Source: Novipirellula galeiformis
GTDB lineage: Bacteria > Planctomycetota > Planctomycetia > Pirellulales > Pirellulaceae
Length of the DNA stretch: 64,000 nt
Assembly: GCF_007860095.1 (NCBI RefSeq)
Contig: NZ_SJPT01000002.1
Coordinates: 434,001-498,000 of the forward strand
Direction of reading: 5' to 3'
Positions 1 to 15,000 of this stretch are shown here, in pieces. The position numbers and the translations under genes were made by a program. The notes beneath the pieces were generated by a model, which searched no databases, was not told the origin of the DNA, and saw only the letters and a list, made by a program, of their open reading frames with translations. Positions within the stretch are counted from its first letter, which is position 1. Every line of letters starts with the position of its first letter.

Positions 1-3000
1 ATTGTCTTTCGCACTGCTAGCACCGCGTCGCACAACGCGACGGACGACGCCTACGCGTTTCCCGACGATACCTATCGGATCGAGATCATGGGTGCCGGTG
101 GCGCGGCACTTACAAACACCGGGGGTGAAGCGTTTAACGATGGGGTGGACTACGCGCTTCAGTTCCGTTTGGATCGTGGGCCTCAAGTCGTGGGCGTCGT
201 GCCTCAACCGGTGCAGCGTGTTGGTGCAAGTCTGAACCAGCAAAGCAATAAGATTGTTGTCTACTTTGACAACCAATTGCTTGATAAAAACGACGCGGTA
301 GACCCTCGCTTCTATCGACTGATTGATACCGCAACGACGATCGATCGCGGTGACGACGTCACGTTGATTCCACAGACCGCGGTTTACGAAGCGTCGAATC
401 AATCGGTGACGTTGACGTTTGACTCGGACCTGCCTGAGGGAACGTTTCGGTTGGATGTGGGCTATTCGGCGGATGGCACGTCTGCGAACAACGGCGCCGT
501 TCAAGTGGGAAGTCTGTTTCCGTCGGTTTCCGGTTCGGTGGCTAGCGGGTACGTCGTCAACAGCTATTTAGGTGACGAGAGTGGCCGCAACGACGATGCG
601 AGCGACGTGGATGCCTTTGCGTTGCGAGTCGAAACGGGCACGACGGTAAATGTGCGAGTCGAACCCAAGCCAGGCTTGGCAGTCAAAGTGACCTTGCTCG
701 ACGCGTCGGGGGTCATGGTCGGTGCACCGGTAACGGGAGCCGATGGGGCCGTAGTGTTACTTTCACAACCGGTCACGGCTGGCAACTACACCGTGAAGGT
801 TGAAAGCGACGGAGGGACAGGATCGTATGTGCTGCAGACCAGCTTGGCGGGCGGCACGTTGTCGATCAACGATGATAACTCGGACGTGACCAAAGCGACG
901 CAGCTCGGGGTGCTCGGGGCCGCCGGGATCACGTTGACCTCAGCCATCCAACCACAAAGCGTTCCGCTTCCGCCGTATCCCGGTGGCAATGACGAACCCG
1001 GGCATCGCCAAATTCAACGCGAATCGCATATCGGTTCGACCGGCACCGCGTTGACGACGCCCAGTGCGATTATTACGCGCGGCTACTATTTCCCCTCCAC
1101 GATCGGAAGCGATACCAGCGGAAATGCCTATCCCAACTTGATTACCGAGGAAGAGAAGCGGATTGTTCGTGGGATCTACGACGTGTTGGCGGAAGTGTCG
1201 GGCTACGAGTTTATCGAGACGACGAACTCCGGCGGCGGCGGAACCATGATCGGTAAAGGGGACTTGCGCGCGCTCAATCCCTTGATGGGACCCGACGCGG
1301 GTGTCGGTGGCTTGGGAGGCGCCGGTGCGGTCGTCCTCAATGGCGATCTGTTTAATCAAGCCAATCGTTATTACGGCGATGGTTTTACGAGCACGATGAT
1401 GCATGAAATCTTGCATTCGCTGGGGCTCGGTCATGCCTATGAACTACCCGCGGCCATGTCGGGCGTCGGGTTGCCGAACGATGTCACGCCCGGCGACAAC
1501 GATGTCGTTCACTTGCAACGCATTGTGCCACCGAGCAGCACCGACGTGGATCTGTTCAAATTTGTGCTCGAAGAATCAGGCAAATGGAGCGCAGAAACGG
1601 TTGCCGAGCGACGCAGCAGCCCAAGTCAATTGAACACGCTGCTGAAACTATATCGGCAAAATGATGCCGATCCGAACCAACATGACCTCGTCGCTCAGAA
1701 CGATCGCTACTTCGGTAACGATTCGTTTCTTGAATTGGACCTCGGCCCGGGGACCTACTTTGTCGGCGTCACCAGTACTGGTAATGACACCTATGACCCC
1801 AAGGTTCCCGATTCCGGCTATGGCGGAACGAGCGATGGACCCTATGAATTGAAGCTTTCGTTCGAGGCCGATCGAGGCGAGGCCGGACTGCGAGATACCG
1901 ACGGCACGTCACTCGATGGCGACGGCAATGGTGAACCCGGTGGTGTCTATTCATTTTGGTTTCAGGCCAGCGATCAGGCGTCGACGATTTATGTCGACCG
2001 CGTCAACGACAGCAATTTAAACGCCCCCGATGGTGATGGTTCGATTGGAAATCCGTTCGATACGATTGGCAGCGCCCTGAGTGCAGCCAAGAACCGTATC
2101 GTGGTTCCCCAGGATGCCGGCGCACGAATCAATGCCGGGGAAACCCTTACGATCGATGATGGAATCAACTCGGACGTTGCGCTGACATTTGGCAGCGGCG
2201 TCGGCGAGATTCCCTTTGTCGGATTAAGCGCCGCGGAGATTGCATCGAATATCGCTGCGGCGATCGATGCACATCGCGGTACCGCTTTAGCCGCATCGGT
2301 GAACGTGACCGTTAGCGGGCGGGTTGTCAAATTGAGCAACATCGATGCGCTCGATGTCGAGGCATCGCCGACGCTATTGAAAGCTCCCAACCTGATTCGC
2401 ATCGTTGGCAACGGCGGTACCGATGGTGACATCGATACCGAGGGTGACAATGTGCCGTACTTGGTTGGGTCGGACAGCAGTAACGTTGCGCTTCGCGACG
2501 GACTCGATTTGCTTGTTCCCCAAGGCGCGACGCTGATGATCGATGCCGGGACGCTGATCAAATTGCGCAAAGCAAACATTGACATTGGCACCTCGTCGAT
2601 CAACATCAGCCGCGCAGGCTCGGCCATTCAAGTGCTCGGTACCCCGCAAAACCCGGTCTTCCTGCGTTCCTACCACGACGATAGCTTCGGTGGGGATTCC
2701 GATGGAAATGGCACGGCGATGGCGGGTGATTTTGGAGGGATCGTCATTCGCGACGACTCGGATCTCGAGTCCGATGGTGTATTCCTCAACTACATCAATC
2801 ACGCGGATATCCATAACGGGGGTGGCAAGGTTTTTGTTGATGCCAACGAAGAAACCTTTACTCCGATCCATATCGTTGATGCCAGACCGACGCTTAGCTT
2901 TAACTCGATCGCGAAAAGCAAAAGTGCGGCGATTTCGGCAAGCCCCAATAGCTTTGACGATTCGCTTGGGCGAATTGGTCCTGACGTGCAGGGAAACTTT

Positions 3001-6000
3001 CTGGCTGACAACAAAATTGATGGGTTGTTCATTCGAGTGGATCTTAAGGACGGGGCGTTACTCGATCGTTTGACCGTGCCGGGACGTTTTGATGACAGCG
3101 ATATCACGCACGTGTTGACTCAAAACTTGATTATCGCCGGCAATCCTGGAGGCATGGAAACGAACGCATTGGGGCAAACGGTCGCGCGTTCGGCGGGCCG
3201 TTTGATGGTTGACCCCGGCGTGGTCGTGAAGCTGAGCAAAGCTCGGATCGAAGCGGAACGCGGTGCGTCGGCCTTAATCGCCGAGGGCACCGAAAACCGT
3301 CCGGTGATCTTTACCTCGCTATTCGACGATCGCTACGGCGGAAGTGGTACCTTCAATACCGATAGCGGCGTGTTCACGACTGGAAATCCAGGCGATTGGG
3401 CCGGGCTATTCTTTGGCGAGGTATCGTCGGGTAGCATCGACCATGGCTTGATCTCGTTTGCCGGCGGCGATTCGCCGATCGAAGGCGGTTCGGCCAACTT
3501 CAACGCAATCGAAGTCCACCAGGCCGATCTGCGGGTTACCAACTCCGTCATCAAAGACAATGCGGACGGGAACGCCAGCGGTGTTCGCAACGGTCGAGGA
3601 GCGAATCAGGCCGCGGTCATTTACGTTCGTGGGGCCCAGCCCATCCTTGTCAGCAATTCCATCGTCGACAACACCGGAACGGCGATCAATATCAATGCGA
3701 ACGCATTGCGTTTTGAAACCCGTGTCGATCCGGGGCGAGCGACCGGTCCGGCTGATCGATTTAGCCAGTTTGACGATAACTCGGGACCGCTCGTCCGGCT
3801 AAATCAACTCGACAACAACAGCACCAACGGCATGTCGGTGCGGGGCGAGTTGTTAACCACGGAAAGCATCTGGGACGATACCGACATCGTGCATGTGCTG
3901 CGAAATGAAATCACGGTGGACAATCTTCACACCTACGGTGGCTTGACACTGCAAAGCAGTAACACGGAAAGTTTGGTGGTGAAGTTGTCGGGGACGACAG
4001 CCGGGTTCACGGCGACCGGAACGCCGTTGGAGACGATCGATCGCATTGGCGGCACGATTCATGTGCTGGGGACGTCCGGCCATCCCGTGGTTTTGACCTC
4101 CCTTTCGGACGATAGCATCGGCGCAGGATTCTCGCCTGACGGAACGGTGACGAAGAACACCAACAATACGGCAAACGTATCGTCGGGCGCTTCGGGAGAT
4201 TGGCGTGGGTTCAAGTTTGATGAGTGGAGCAATGACCGCAATGTGGCTGTGATTCGCGAGCGTGAGAACCCCATCACCGGTGGCAAAGAGTCCAACGGGA
4301 ATGTCAATAACGCTCAGTTTCTCGGTACGATGGCGCCCGATGAAAAGAGTGCGGATGAGAACCGGCGAGTGGGTTTCGAGGTCAATGGATTCATCAGCCC
4401 CGATGATTCAAACGACGTCGATCTGTACAGCTTCAAAGCGACTGCGGGAATCGGAATCTGGATCGACATCGACCGTACCAACACGTCGCTCGACGCGATC
4501 GTTGAGGTCGTCAATTCCAACGGTACCGTATTGGCCCGCTCAAATCGTTCGAGCGATCCCACGGGTCCGGGAAATAGTAACGCCAACGCGTTGACACAAA
4601 ACCCGTTGCTCGGTGGCGATTACTACACGCAAAACTTCCGCGATCCAGGATTATTCTTTGTGTTGCCAGGCGTTCCGGGAAGCGAAGGGATCTACTTCGT
4701 CCGTGTGCGTTCCGCCCCCAATGGGGCAAATTTTGCAGTGCTTGATGGTCAAAGCAGCGGCAAATACCAACTGCAAATCCGCCAACGGCAAGAGGACGAA
4801 TTCCCCGGTTCGACGATTCAACACTCCGACATTCGCGATGCCAATACGGCAATCGATGTGCGGGGGCTGCCATCGCATAGCTTGCTAACGGGCGAAGCGG
4901 GTGAACTTTCCAGTAATAACAATACACTTGGTTCGGCGCAGACACTCGTCAATCTGCTGGAAACCGACATGGCCGCGATCGGGATCTCGGGTGCTTTGGA
5001 TTCCAATTCCGATGTCGATTGGTACAAATTCGAATTGCGTCATACCGGGGTCCAAGAGATCGCCGGCTTCAATGACAGTCCTGGAACGGTCGCGGTGGTG
5101 TTTGACTTAGACTACGCCGATAAAGCGCTTCGCGCCGATACCACCATTGCCGTGTATGACAACTCGGGACGTTTAGTCTATGTCAGCCGCGAAGGGAACA
5201 TCGAGGACGATCAACAATCCCCATCGGCCCCAGAGAGTTACGACCTAAGTCGCGGTTCCCTCGGTGACAAAGACCCATACATCGGACCAATCCATATCAC
5301 GCCTCAGGGGGCCAACCAGTTCTACTACGTCGCGGTGATGAGTAATCGGCAATTACCCACCGCGTTGATGGGCGTCTTTCAAGCCAGTATGAGCAATGGG
5401 GAAAACCGACTCACACGGCTCGAACCGGTCAATTCCGTTACCCGGGTAGTGGAAGACCACATTGGATTGGTCGGCTACAACTCCTACGGTATCCCGATCG
5501 AGCCTGAAACGACGCAAGGCATTTTCGATCTGACCGATGCAACGACGCTTAGCAACCACGTCGTCCCCTACCAATTTTCGGACCTCGTCACTTACGTCAT
5601 CACCGATTCGTCAAGTGAAAACGGAGACAATCTCTATACGGCCAGCATCGCTGAGGACGGGGTTTTTGAAACTCGCGTCAAGCCTAATGTCGGCGATGCA
5701 AACAATGACATTCAAGACATCGTCATTCGCAGTGACGGTGCGATGTACGGATACCGCAACTTGACCAGTGGAAGTGGCACCGTTGGACAATTGGTGAAAC
5801 TCGATCCGTCTACCGGAAATATCGTCAGTTCGCAGAATGACAATATCCCAGGCAACGGAGCAACGCTGAACGTTAACCTCTACCCGACGTCGTCAGCCTT
5901 CAATCGTACCGAACAATTCACAACCTCTCATGAGGTTGATGCATTTACATTCCAACGCTCCGGGGAAACAGGTTCGCCGGCTGCACCGGTTCCGACATAC

Positions 6001-9000
6001 AATGTCTATTACTCGGTGAGAGAATCGGACGATTCTTCGAAGCTGTACCGAGCACGGCAAAATGGTGATGCCACGCCGGCGAATGCGGCTGGCGGCAATC
6101 CGCAATATGGTTACGTCGGCGATATCCAACCTGCCGGCGTTCAGAACGCGACGGCAAGCTGGACGATTAGCAATGGCGCGAGCCCTGCCATTACCACGAA
6201 TATTCGATTTGAATCCAAACAGCCTGGTTCTGCCGGCAATGGAATCATCATCAACGTCACTGAAATCCGAGGTGGAACGGCATCCGCAGTCGTGACCAGC
6301 GCGGGCGGATCGACGATTAACCTGCAAATCACGCGTACCCCAGCCACCGGTGCGATTACCGGTGGCCCTACTGCGGCGAACATCGTTGACGCGATCAATA
6401 ATAACGATGATGCCAGTGCGCTGGTCACCGCCGTGATTACCGCGGGTAGCAGCGCCACCACTGCCGTCTCAGGCACCCCCGACAGAACTCTTAACGGAGG
6501 CGCCGGCACTCCGCTGTCGGGTCGTGTCACGGGGCTCTCTTATGACAATTTTCAGAGCAATGGCAACCTTTTTGGGGTCACCACCGCCGGCGAACTGCTT
6601 GAGATCAATCCCAGCAACGGAGAAGTGGTTTCGAGCCAAATCCTTTCAGATGCAGGAGGCGAGGCTTTCGATTTCCAAGGGCTCGCACTGGGGCCCCAAA
6701 ACGTTGATGGGGGAATGTTTGCAAATGTGTTGTTCGCGGTCACCAAAGACAATTGGGTGGTTGCGTTCGAGTCCGACGGTACCTTTGTTAACGCATTTAA
6801 TGGCGGCGCAGACTACGTCAGCACCGTGACCGGAATGCAAGGCAATGCGACCGGGCTAGCCTTTTCGCCGCTCGATTTTAATCTTTGGCATCCAACGACC
6901 GGACGGGCAAGTAATGCAGGACACGGGATTAACGAGGCGCCCGATGGCAGTCGCGTTCCCGGCAATGAGGATGTGTCGATTGCGAATCCCGGAGATTTCG
7001 AGGATCGCAGCTTTGCTCAAAGTAACGGCGGGGCTAGCTTCCAGTTTGGGTTTGAAGCGTGGCAGGAAGCACCCGGCCCTAATGCGGAAGGCTATCTTAC
7101 TTACCAAACCGGAACCAATGCCCAGCTAGGGATTCGTCAAACGCAGCAACATGCCGACCTCAGTAGCAATCCCGATATCCGAGACACCTACAATCTGCCC
7201 GGTGGCGGTTTAGGAACCTTGCAATCGAACTCCTTTAGTTTGGCGTCGGCAGCGGAACGCGACCGTCCAACACTCTACTTCAACTACTTTTTGGAGACCG
7301 AAAACCATCCGGGCACTCTCGCAGGCGACGACTTGGCGGATCCGTTCCGTGATAGCGCACGCGTGTTTGCCTCACGCGATAACGGGGCGACTTGGGAATT
7401 GTTGGCGACGAACAATTCGCAAGTCAGTGAGGCCGACCCCTCAGGTGAAACAGGCGAACTGCCCGGGTTCCTTTCGCATCTGTCCGATGCAGGACTCAAT
7501 GCACAGACGCCACGCGCGAAGGACGAACAACTGGTTCAAGAATTGTTTGACAATAGCGGCGTGTGGCGACAAGCACGCGTCGATTTGTCCACCTTCGCCG
7601 GGGCCGACGATATTCGTTTGCGGTTTGATTTCAGCACCGCCGGGACGATGTCCGACGACACCCTTTTCATCGGTGAAGATGTTGATCCGGCCTCGGGACG
7701 TAAACTGGAGGGTTCATTTGGCGAATTCCGTGCCGACGACCGTTCCAATCGCAGCGTGAACAATAAGTTCGAAGGTTTCTATATCGACGATATCATTGTG
7801 GGCTTCGCCGAACGTGGTGAGATGGTTACCTCCGCGACGACCGATTCGTCCGTTACCAACTTGGACGCGGCGGGAAGTCGAACTCGAAATAATAATCCCA
7901 CGCCCAATCCCGATATTCTCAAAGGACCTTACCAGTTGGAGATTCGTCGTACCGATGAATTTGCTGGAATGGTAGCGGACGGGATTCGCATCGGGACCAC
8001 ATTCGACACCAACGATCGTCATGTGTTAATTGCGGACGCGATTGCATCGGAAGATTACGAAGGCCGGGCTCTCAATTCGGTTCCTTGGGCGATACCCGGT
8101 GATATCGAACTTTTAGGAATTGAAATTCCATCGTTGGTTATCACGCCGTGGAGGGTTACCGATACCTCGCCATTCACCGGGTCCCACAGCTTACAAACGG
8201 GCAATTTCAGTGCGGGCAGCGGGATTATCCCTATCCCCAAAGCGGTCTCGGTCTACCAAGCAACCCTAGCTGACCTAGGATCGGTAAGCACCGAGGCGGG
8301 GGTAATCGAGTTCGCCTTCCGCGTCGATAGTCCCGAGGATCATGGGTTGCGGTTCTTGATCGACAACGTCCCTCAGAATTTGCGTGCTGGGGGCGATGAG
8401 AATGAAGTCATCATTGATGGGACCTTAGCCTCGGGTGACATGCCGTATCAAGTCGTTCGCTTTCCGTTCAAGAGTGGTGACCACACCTTTACCTGGGCCT
8501 TTGATTCGACGACCGACCCAGGCACCACGCTTCCCAATGTGGCCTTCATCGACGATGTGAAATTGGTCCAAGGCGGCACTGGATTACTGGCCGATCGAAA
8601 CCGTGAACGTGTGCAGGGCATGTTCATTGTCGATTCCAACATCATCCGTAATTCCCAAACGGTGGGAATCAACGTGCAACCGGGAACGCCCGAGGCGAAT
8701 GGGGCGGTTCCGCATCCAGGATCGACCATCCAATTCCCGCAAACCGATCCCAATCGTTTGGTTCCTGGGATCGTGATTCAAAACAACGTGATTGACGGTA
8801 CCTCGGCGATCCGCTTCGCTGGCGAGTCCAACGCCTCGCCCAATCGTCCCGTACCGTTTGGACGCATTATCAACAACACGTTGATTGGAACCGGTCCCAG
8901 CGTGGGGACGGGCGTGAACATCGTCGACCGCGCCAGTCCGACGTTGATGAATAACATTATCACGGGCTTCAATCGTGGCATCAACGATGCCACGTCGGCA

Positions 9001-12000
9001 GGAGTGAATGTTGTCGTCCGTTCGAATTATTTCCAAGGAAACAGCGTCAATGGAGGACTGGGGACCGATGGCATTGTCCGCGCTGCGGGAACGCCGCTGT
9101 TTGTCGACGCGGCGAATCAGAATTACTATTTAGTGGACACCTCGCCAGCCTTGGATAGTTCGCTCGATGAATTAGAAGACCGCTTCGATTACATCACGTT
9201 CAAAACCGAGCTGGGGATCGCGATTTCCACGATCGACGCACCGGCACGCGATGTTTATGGCCAATTGCGAATCAGCTCGTCGCAAATTCCAGGCGGCGGT
9301 GGGTCGACTCCGTTTATCGATCGTGGTGCGGTGGACCGTTCGGACTTTGAACAACCGTTTGCTCAGTTGATCAATCCGATCGACGATTTGAACACGCTTC
9401 GTGATGACCGTGATCCGAATGCGACGGTCGTCCATCTGCGACAACCGATTCTCGATAATTTCTCGATCCTGCTGACGGATGGTCGCGGTCCAAATGCGCC
9501 GTTTGAAGGCACCGGCGTTAACCCCGCGACCGTCAATGCATCCTCGGTCACCGTCCGCCGCAACAATGTCACGTTGACCGCCGGAGTGGACTTTGTGCTC
9601 GGCTACAACGAATTCACAGGCGAACTGCGTTTGACGCCGTTCTCGACGCTATGGGCTCCCGCGGCGGTCTATGAAATCTTCTTGGACAATAGCTTGATCG
9701 CGGATAACGCGGGCAATCTGCTCAAGGAAAACCAAGCCAACGGTACGACTCAATTCACCATCATCCTGCCTGATGTTCCGCTCGATTTTGGAGATGCGAC
9801 GGTCGGTCTGAGCTACGCTACCGAGCTGGACAAGAACGCGGCGCGTCATGCGATCATCGACGGCGCGTTGCCACGTCTCGGCAAAGTGATCGACTCTGAG
9901 CCTAACTCCGCGGCAAGAAGTGGCGGCAGCGATGATATGACTGCGGTTGTTTCCGCTACGAGCCCAACGGGGTCAGCGATCTTTAACATCACGGCGTTGC
10001 CCGGCGTCCGTGGTCAATCGATTGAAATCACCGCAACGCCGCCTAGCCCGCATGCACAGATCGCGATTGACATCGGCAACGGGGTCACGTTGTTTGAACT
10101 CGTTCCCGACGGCATTGCTCCGAGTGTGGGCGCGATTGCCGTGCGTTACGCTACGGGTGATACGCCCGACATGATCGCGACGCAATTGACCGCGGCGATT
10201 ACCGCAGCGATGAGTTCACCGGGCGATAGCTTGGTCGTCGATCGTCCCGATCCGCTGAACCAAGCGCTGATCGATGTTTACAATCTTGACGACGAAGATG
10301 GCGTCAATGTCGGGATCTACAACGATGGGACCACCGATTACATCGTGTTCCTGAAACCGGGCGTCAATGGCACCACAACCGACAATAAGGACGTGCTCGG
10401 TTTCCTCAATCCATTAGATCAAACCGGTACACAGATTCCTGTCACAGTGACTGGTTCTGGCTACGTCAGTGGTTGGATTGATTTTAATGGAGATGGGGTC
10501 TTCCATCCCACGCTGGAAAAAGTGATCGACAATGTTTGGGTCACGGACACAGGGAACCCGACGGTCTTCACCGTCAATACGCCAGCGGGGACCGCGGACA
10601 AGGTGACTTGGGCTCGCTTCCGAATCTCACCCGAAGGCGGACTACAACCGAGCGGGTTGGCGGTTGGTGGCGAAGTGGAAGACTACCAAGTCCAGATCAT
10701 GAACGTGCCGTTGCCGGTGCCAGTGAATGATCCGCTCGCGACGTCGACGCATTACACGATCCAAGAGGATCAGACGCTTGTTACTGCGGATAGTCCTAAT
10801 CTGATTCCGTCGCCGATCGACAACGACACGTTTCATCCGTTGACGTTTACCCCCGTCACGGTGATCGTGGGCCAAGACGTATCCAATGGCACGCTCGATC
10901 TCGATTCGGAAACCGGCGACTTTGTGTACACACCGCATGCCGACTTTGTCGGTATCGATACGTTCACCTATCGCTTGGCGACTCAGCAAAGTGCAATTGA
11001 TTTGACCTTGTCGACGACGGTGTTCGCAACGGTGACGATTGAAGTCGATCCGGTTAACGATGCTCCCCTTGCCCAAGACCAAACGATCATCGCGACCGAG
11101 GATGTGATCCGCACGGTGACGAATGCGGAATTGCTAATCAATGCCGCTGCTCATGCGTCACCGGCGTATCCTGTTGACGCTCCTTCGGCGCCATGGGATG
11201 AACGCGACCAGGTGTTACAGGTGGTGGCGCTACATGTTGACTCCGGGACGGGGGGAGTCCCCGTGACGATTGATTCCAACACGCCGATCGGTGCGTTCCC
11301 CGTTGCCACTCCGCGTGGCCAGATTCTATCGGCGACGTTCAACACCACTGATCCGTCGAACCCCTTCCTGGAAAGCTTCGAGTATCGTTCGAATCTCGAC
11401 CTCAATCGTGATAATCTACGCACGGATCCTGGATCGTCGATCTTTGACGAGATCAGTTATACGATCAGCGATGACGGGTTATCCGATGATCCGAACGTCT
11501 TGGACGATGGCGGAGCCGATGATGAGACCGGGGTATTCGACTCCGACCGCGGACGATTGACTCACACCGCGAAGGTCTTCTTTGACGTTCGCCCCCAGAA
11601 CGATGATCCGATTGCCAATGCGGATTCGATTAGCAAGGATTCGCCGCGATGGTTGGCCTATTGGGCTGGTCTGACACAGCCCGCTCCGATTCCGACCGAA
11701 AATGTTTCGCTCACCATCCCATTCGCGTTCTTGCTCGAAAACGACAAAAACGCTCCTGCGACGGCGGCGGATGAATTAGCTGACTACAACGACAACTTCT
11801 TGTCGATACCCGACCCGGGAACCACGTTGACAACCACGCTTGGTGGAACGGTCACATTCAATAGCGATGCCACGTTTACTTACGTGGCACCGTTAAACCA
11901 CTACGGCGAAGACACCTTCGTCTACACGGCCCAGGATCAAGGAATCGACGAGGACGGTGCTGGTAATCGTCCTGTCGTTCCGAGGACGGCGACTTCGGTA

Positions 12001-15000
12001 GTGACGATTTTTGTTGAGCCGGTCAACCAAATTCCCGTCGCAATCCCCCGCGTTTTGAACGTCGATGAGGTTGTGGAATACGATGGTTTCGGAAACCTCG
12101 TTAACACCGATCGCAGGGTCCATTTCGACAGCGAATTTTTGCTCGGACTCTCAGGTAGCAATCCTGTTTTGCCCGGTTCATCTGATCCGTTACTCGCTGC
12201 GCCGTACGACGAGTCCAATCAAGCCTTGAGTGTGGTCGCGTTCAGCGACGCGGACGAATCGATTGACGTCGCCGACCTTACCAATCCCGATGGAACTGGC
12301 TGGCTCCCGATGACCACGCCATCCGGTGGAGTGCTGATGTTCTACTTCCAGGATGGTGTGTTCGTCGACGGTTACTACGAACCCCCGGTGGATTACAACG
12401 GGCAATTCCCGCATGAAGCTGATCCCGATAACCCGCTTGAGTTCTTTAACTACGTCGTTTCCGATGATGGCACTGTGATGCTGCCTCCGCTTCCACCGGG
12501 GACTCCCTACACGCCTGATCCGTTTGACAAAGCTCGGTCGCTTCCTGAGCGAGTTTCGTTGAAGGTCCTACAACAGAACGATGGTCCGTACATTCCAAGT
12601 TTTGACACGGGCACGACGATCGTCGATGGGACGCTCATTGCCTATGATTCGAATTCGATTTCGTTAGACGAACGCGACCGTTTCGGCGCGCCCACACTAT
12701 CCTTCGATCTGTACCGAACCGTAGGAGTCGAAATCAAACCGGGGCGTCCCACCGCGCTTGACGAACTTGTGTCACAGAGTCTTTCGAGCGTCATCGTTCA
12801 ACCTGCGTTGGATAGCGGCGGTCTTTCGCGTGTACCGGACGGTTTGATGGCCGCCAACCCGATACTCAGGCCCGATGGCTTGTTTACGATCGCTCCGGTA
12901 GCGGATGCATTTGGGATTGCGGTCTACGATGTAATCGTGACCGACAGCGGCTTGAGCACGGGGGCCAATCGCAATGTTTCGATCCGCCAATTGACGATCA
13001 CGATCAACCCCATCAACGATGCTCCACAGGCTTCGGATCAACAGCTTGACAATGTGATCGAGGCGGTTGAACGCGATGCTAATGGCGACGAAATTAGCCC
13101 ATTGCCGGTTGCTCAGATCACGTTCACCAAAGCTCAATTGTTACGCAATAGCGTCGCAGGGGTGTTCGATGCGAGCCTAAACGCTCAATACAATGAGAGC
13201 GAACAGGATTTGCGTGTCGTGGCATTCCGTGTGCCAGGAGTCCCGGACGATGTGGACGGTGCGGCCCTGGGGGCGGGTGAGGTCACGACCACTCGAACGA
13301 CCCTGAATGACGCAACCCTAACCTTCACATTCATGGACGGAGAATTCATTAGCGGCACCTACGCGCCGAGCGTTGACTATAACCGCCGCTCGCCTTTCAC
13401 TGCGGACGATTCATTCCAGTTCAAGATTGCTGACGGCGGCTCGGTCACGATCCCAGGGTCGGATCCGGCGGTCATGCAGGACATTGGTTCATTGAGCTCG
13501 GTTTATGCAACGGCGACGATCACCACGATCGAGCAAAATGATCCGCCCGAGTTTGATTACCTGCCAATCGTGGATGTGCTTGAACGCGATGACAACGGAG
13601 AAACGGTGGTCAAGGGTTGGGCAACCAATATCATGGCGGGGCCGCTAACCGCCCGCGACGAATTGCAGCGTGAAAGTGTTCAATTCACCGTGCGCACGGA
13701 CATGTCCACGATTCCGCCGGGACTTTTCCGAGTCCCCGCAAAGGTGGCTAATAATGGTAGTTTGTCGATCTATCCGTCACCGGATGCGGTGGGCTCCGCG
13801 ACGCTCGTAATCGAAGCGAATGACCTGGATCCGACGACGTCTGGGTTCGTATCCGCGTCACGCTTCGTCACGATCACCGTGAATGTCCAACCGGTTAACG
13901 ATGCTCCGCGTCTGAATCCCGAGGTAGTGGGAACGTCCGCGGTCTCGTTACCGGATCCGGATCTGGGGTACACGGTCGATAGCGATGGCACGATTGTTTA
14001 TTTGCTGCGTGAAGACAATACGCAACCCGGCGGCACGCCCTCGGTGTTCTTTATCCCACTCGATAAAACCCATGCAACCTCGCTCGGGGATTTTACGGCG
14101 CCGGGATTATTGGATGTATTTACCGTCGGGCCTGAAAACGAAGCCGATGGAACCACGGGCGGCTCACAAATCCTTGAATTGTTTAGCTTGCCCAACACCA
14201 CGCAACGTAACGGGAAGCTGACGAAGGTGTTCGATGTGAACAACCAACTCATCGGCGTGAACTACCAACCGCCGGCAAACTACAATTCGGCGATTGGCGA
14301 GGACGATGGCTTCACCTACTCGGTGCGAGATGACAATTTCGTCGACGGCGAAACGTATGCACTTTCGCAAAATGCGTTGGTCCCCGATCAACGCACCGTT
14401 AGTAATCGAGTTCGGTTCCGGATGAGTCCGGTCAATGACCAACCCGAATTTGAATTGTCCAATTCGAAGTTGGAATCGAGTGAAGATTCGAATTTGGTGA
14501 TTCGTAATGGCGTTGCGATTAATATTTCCGGTGGACCACGAAGCACGGCGCTCGATGAATCCACGCAACAAGTCGAGTTTAGTGTTGTGCCGGTCGGCTT
14601 TGATGCTGACGAGTTCTTTGTTACCAAACCGACGTTAACGTCAATGGGACGCCTGACCTATCGTCCTGCTGCGGATGTGTTCGGTGACTTTGTCTTTGAG
14701 GTGAAGTTGACGGACAAGGGACCGCAGGAAACGGCGACGCGAGGGGATCGCTTCGAATCCGAGCCACAGATGCTTACGCTCAGCATTCGTCCCATCAATG
14801 ATCCACCGGTGTTGCAAGCTGCCGCGCCAAGTTTGGTCTACTCCACTTCGGAAGACGGTTTTGTCGAGATCCTCTTCGATGGGGATTCAGGAGCAAACCC
14901 AGGCTTGCTTGATTTCTTTGTGGTTGGCCCCGAGAACGAAACCTCGGCATTGGTCGGGGGGGGGCAAGACGTCAGCGTGGCCACGCCGTATCCGGTGGGC

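Noticed and set aside
940-1434. 164-codon minus-strand frame opposite the giant gene
   Set aside because: Shadow of the strongly coding plus strand, as are the other opposite-strand frames inside the giant gene.
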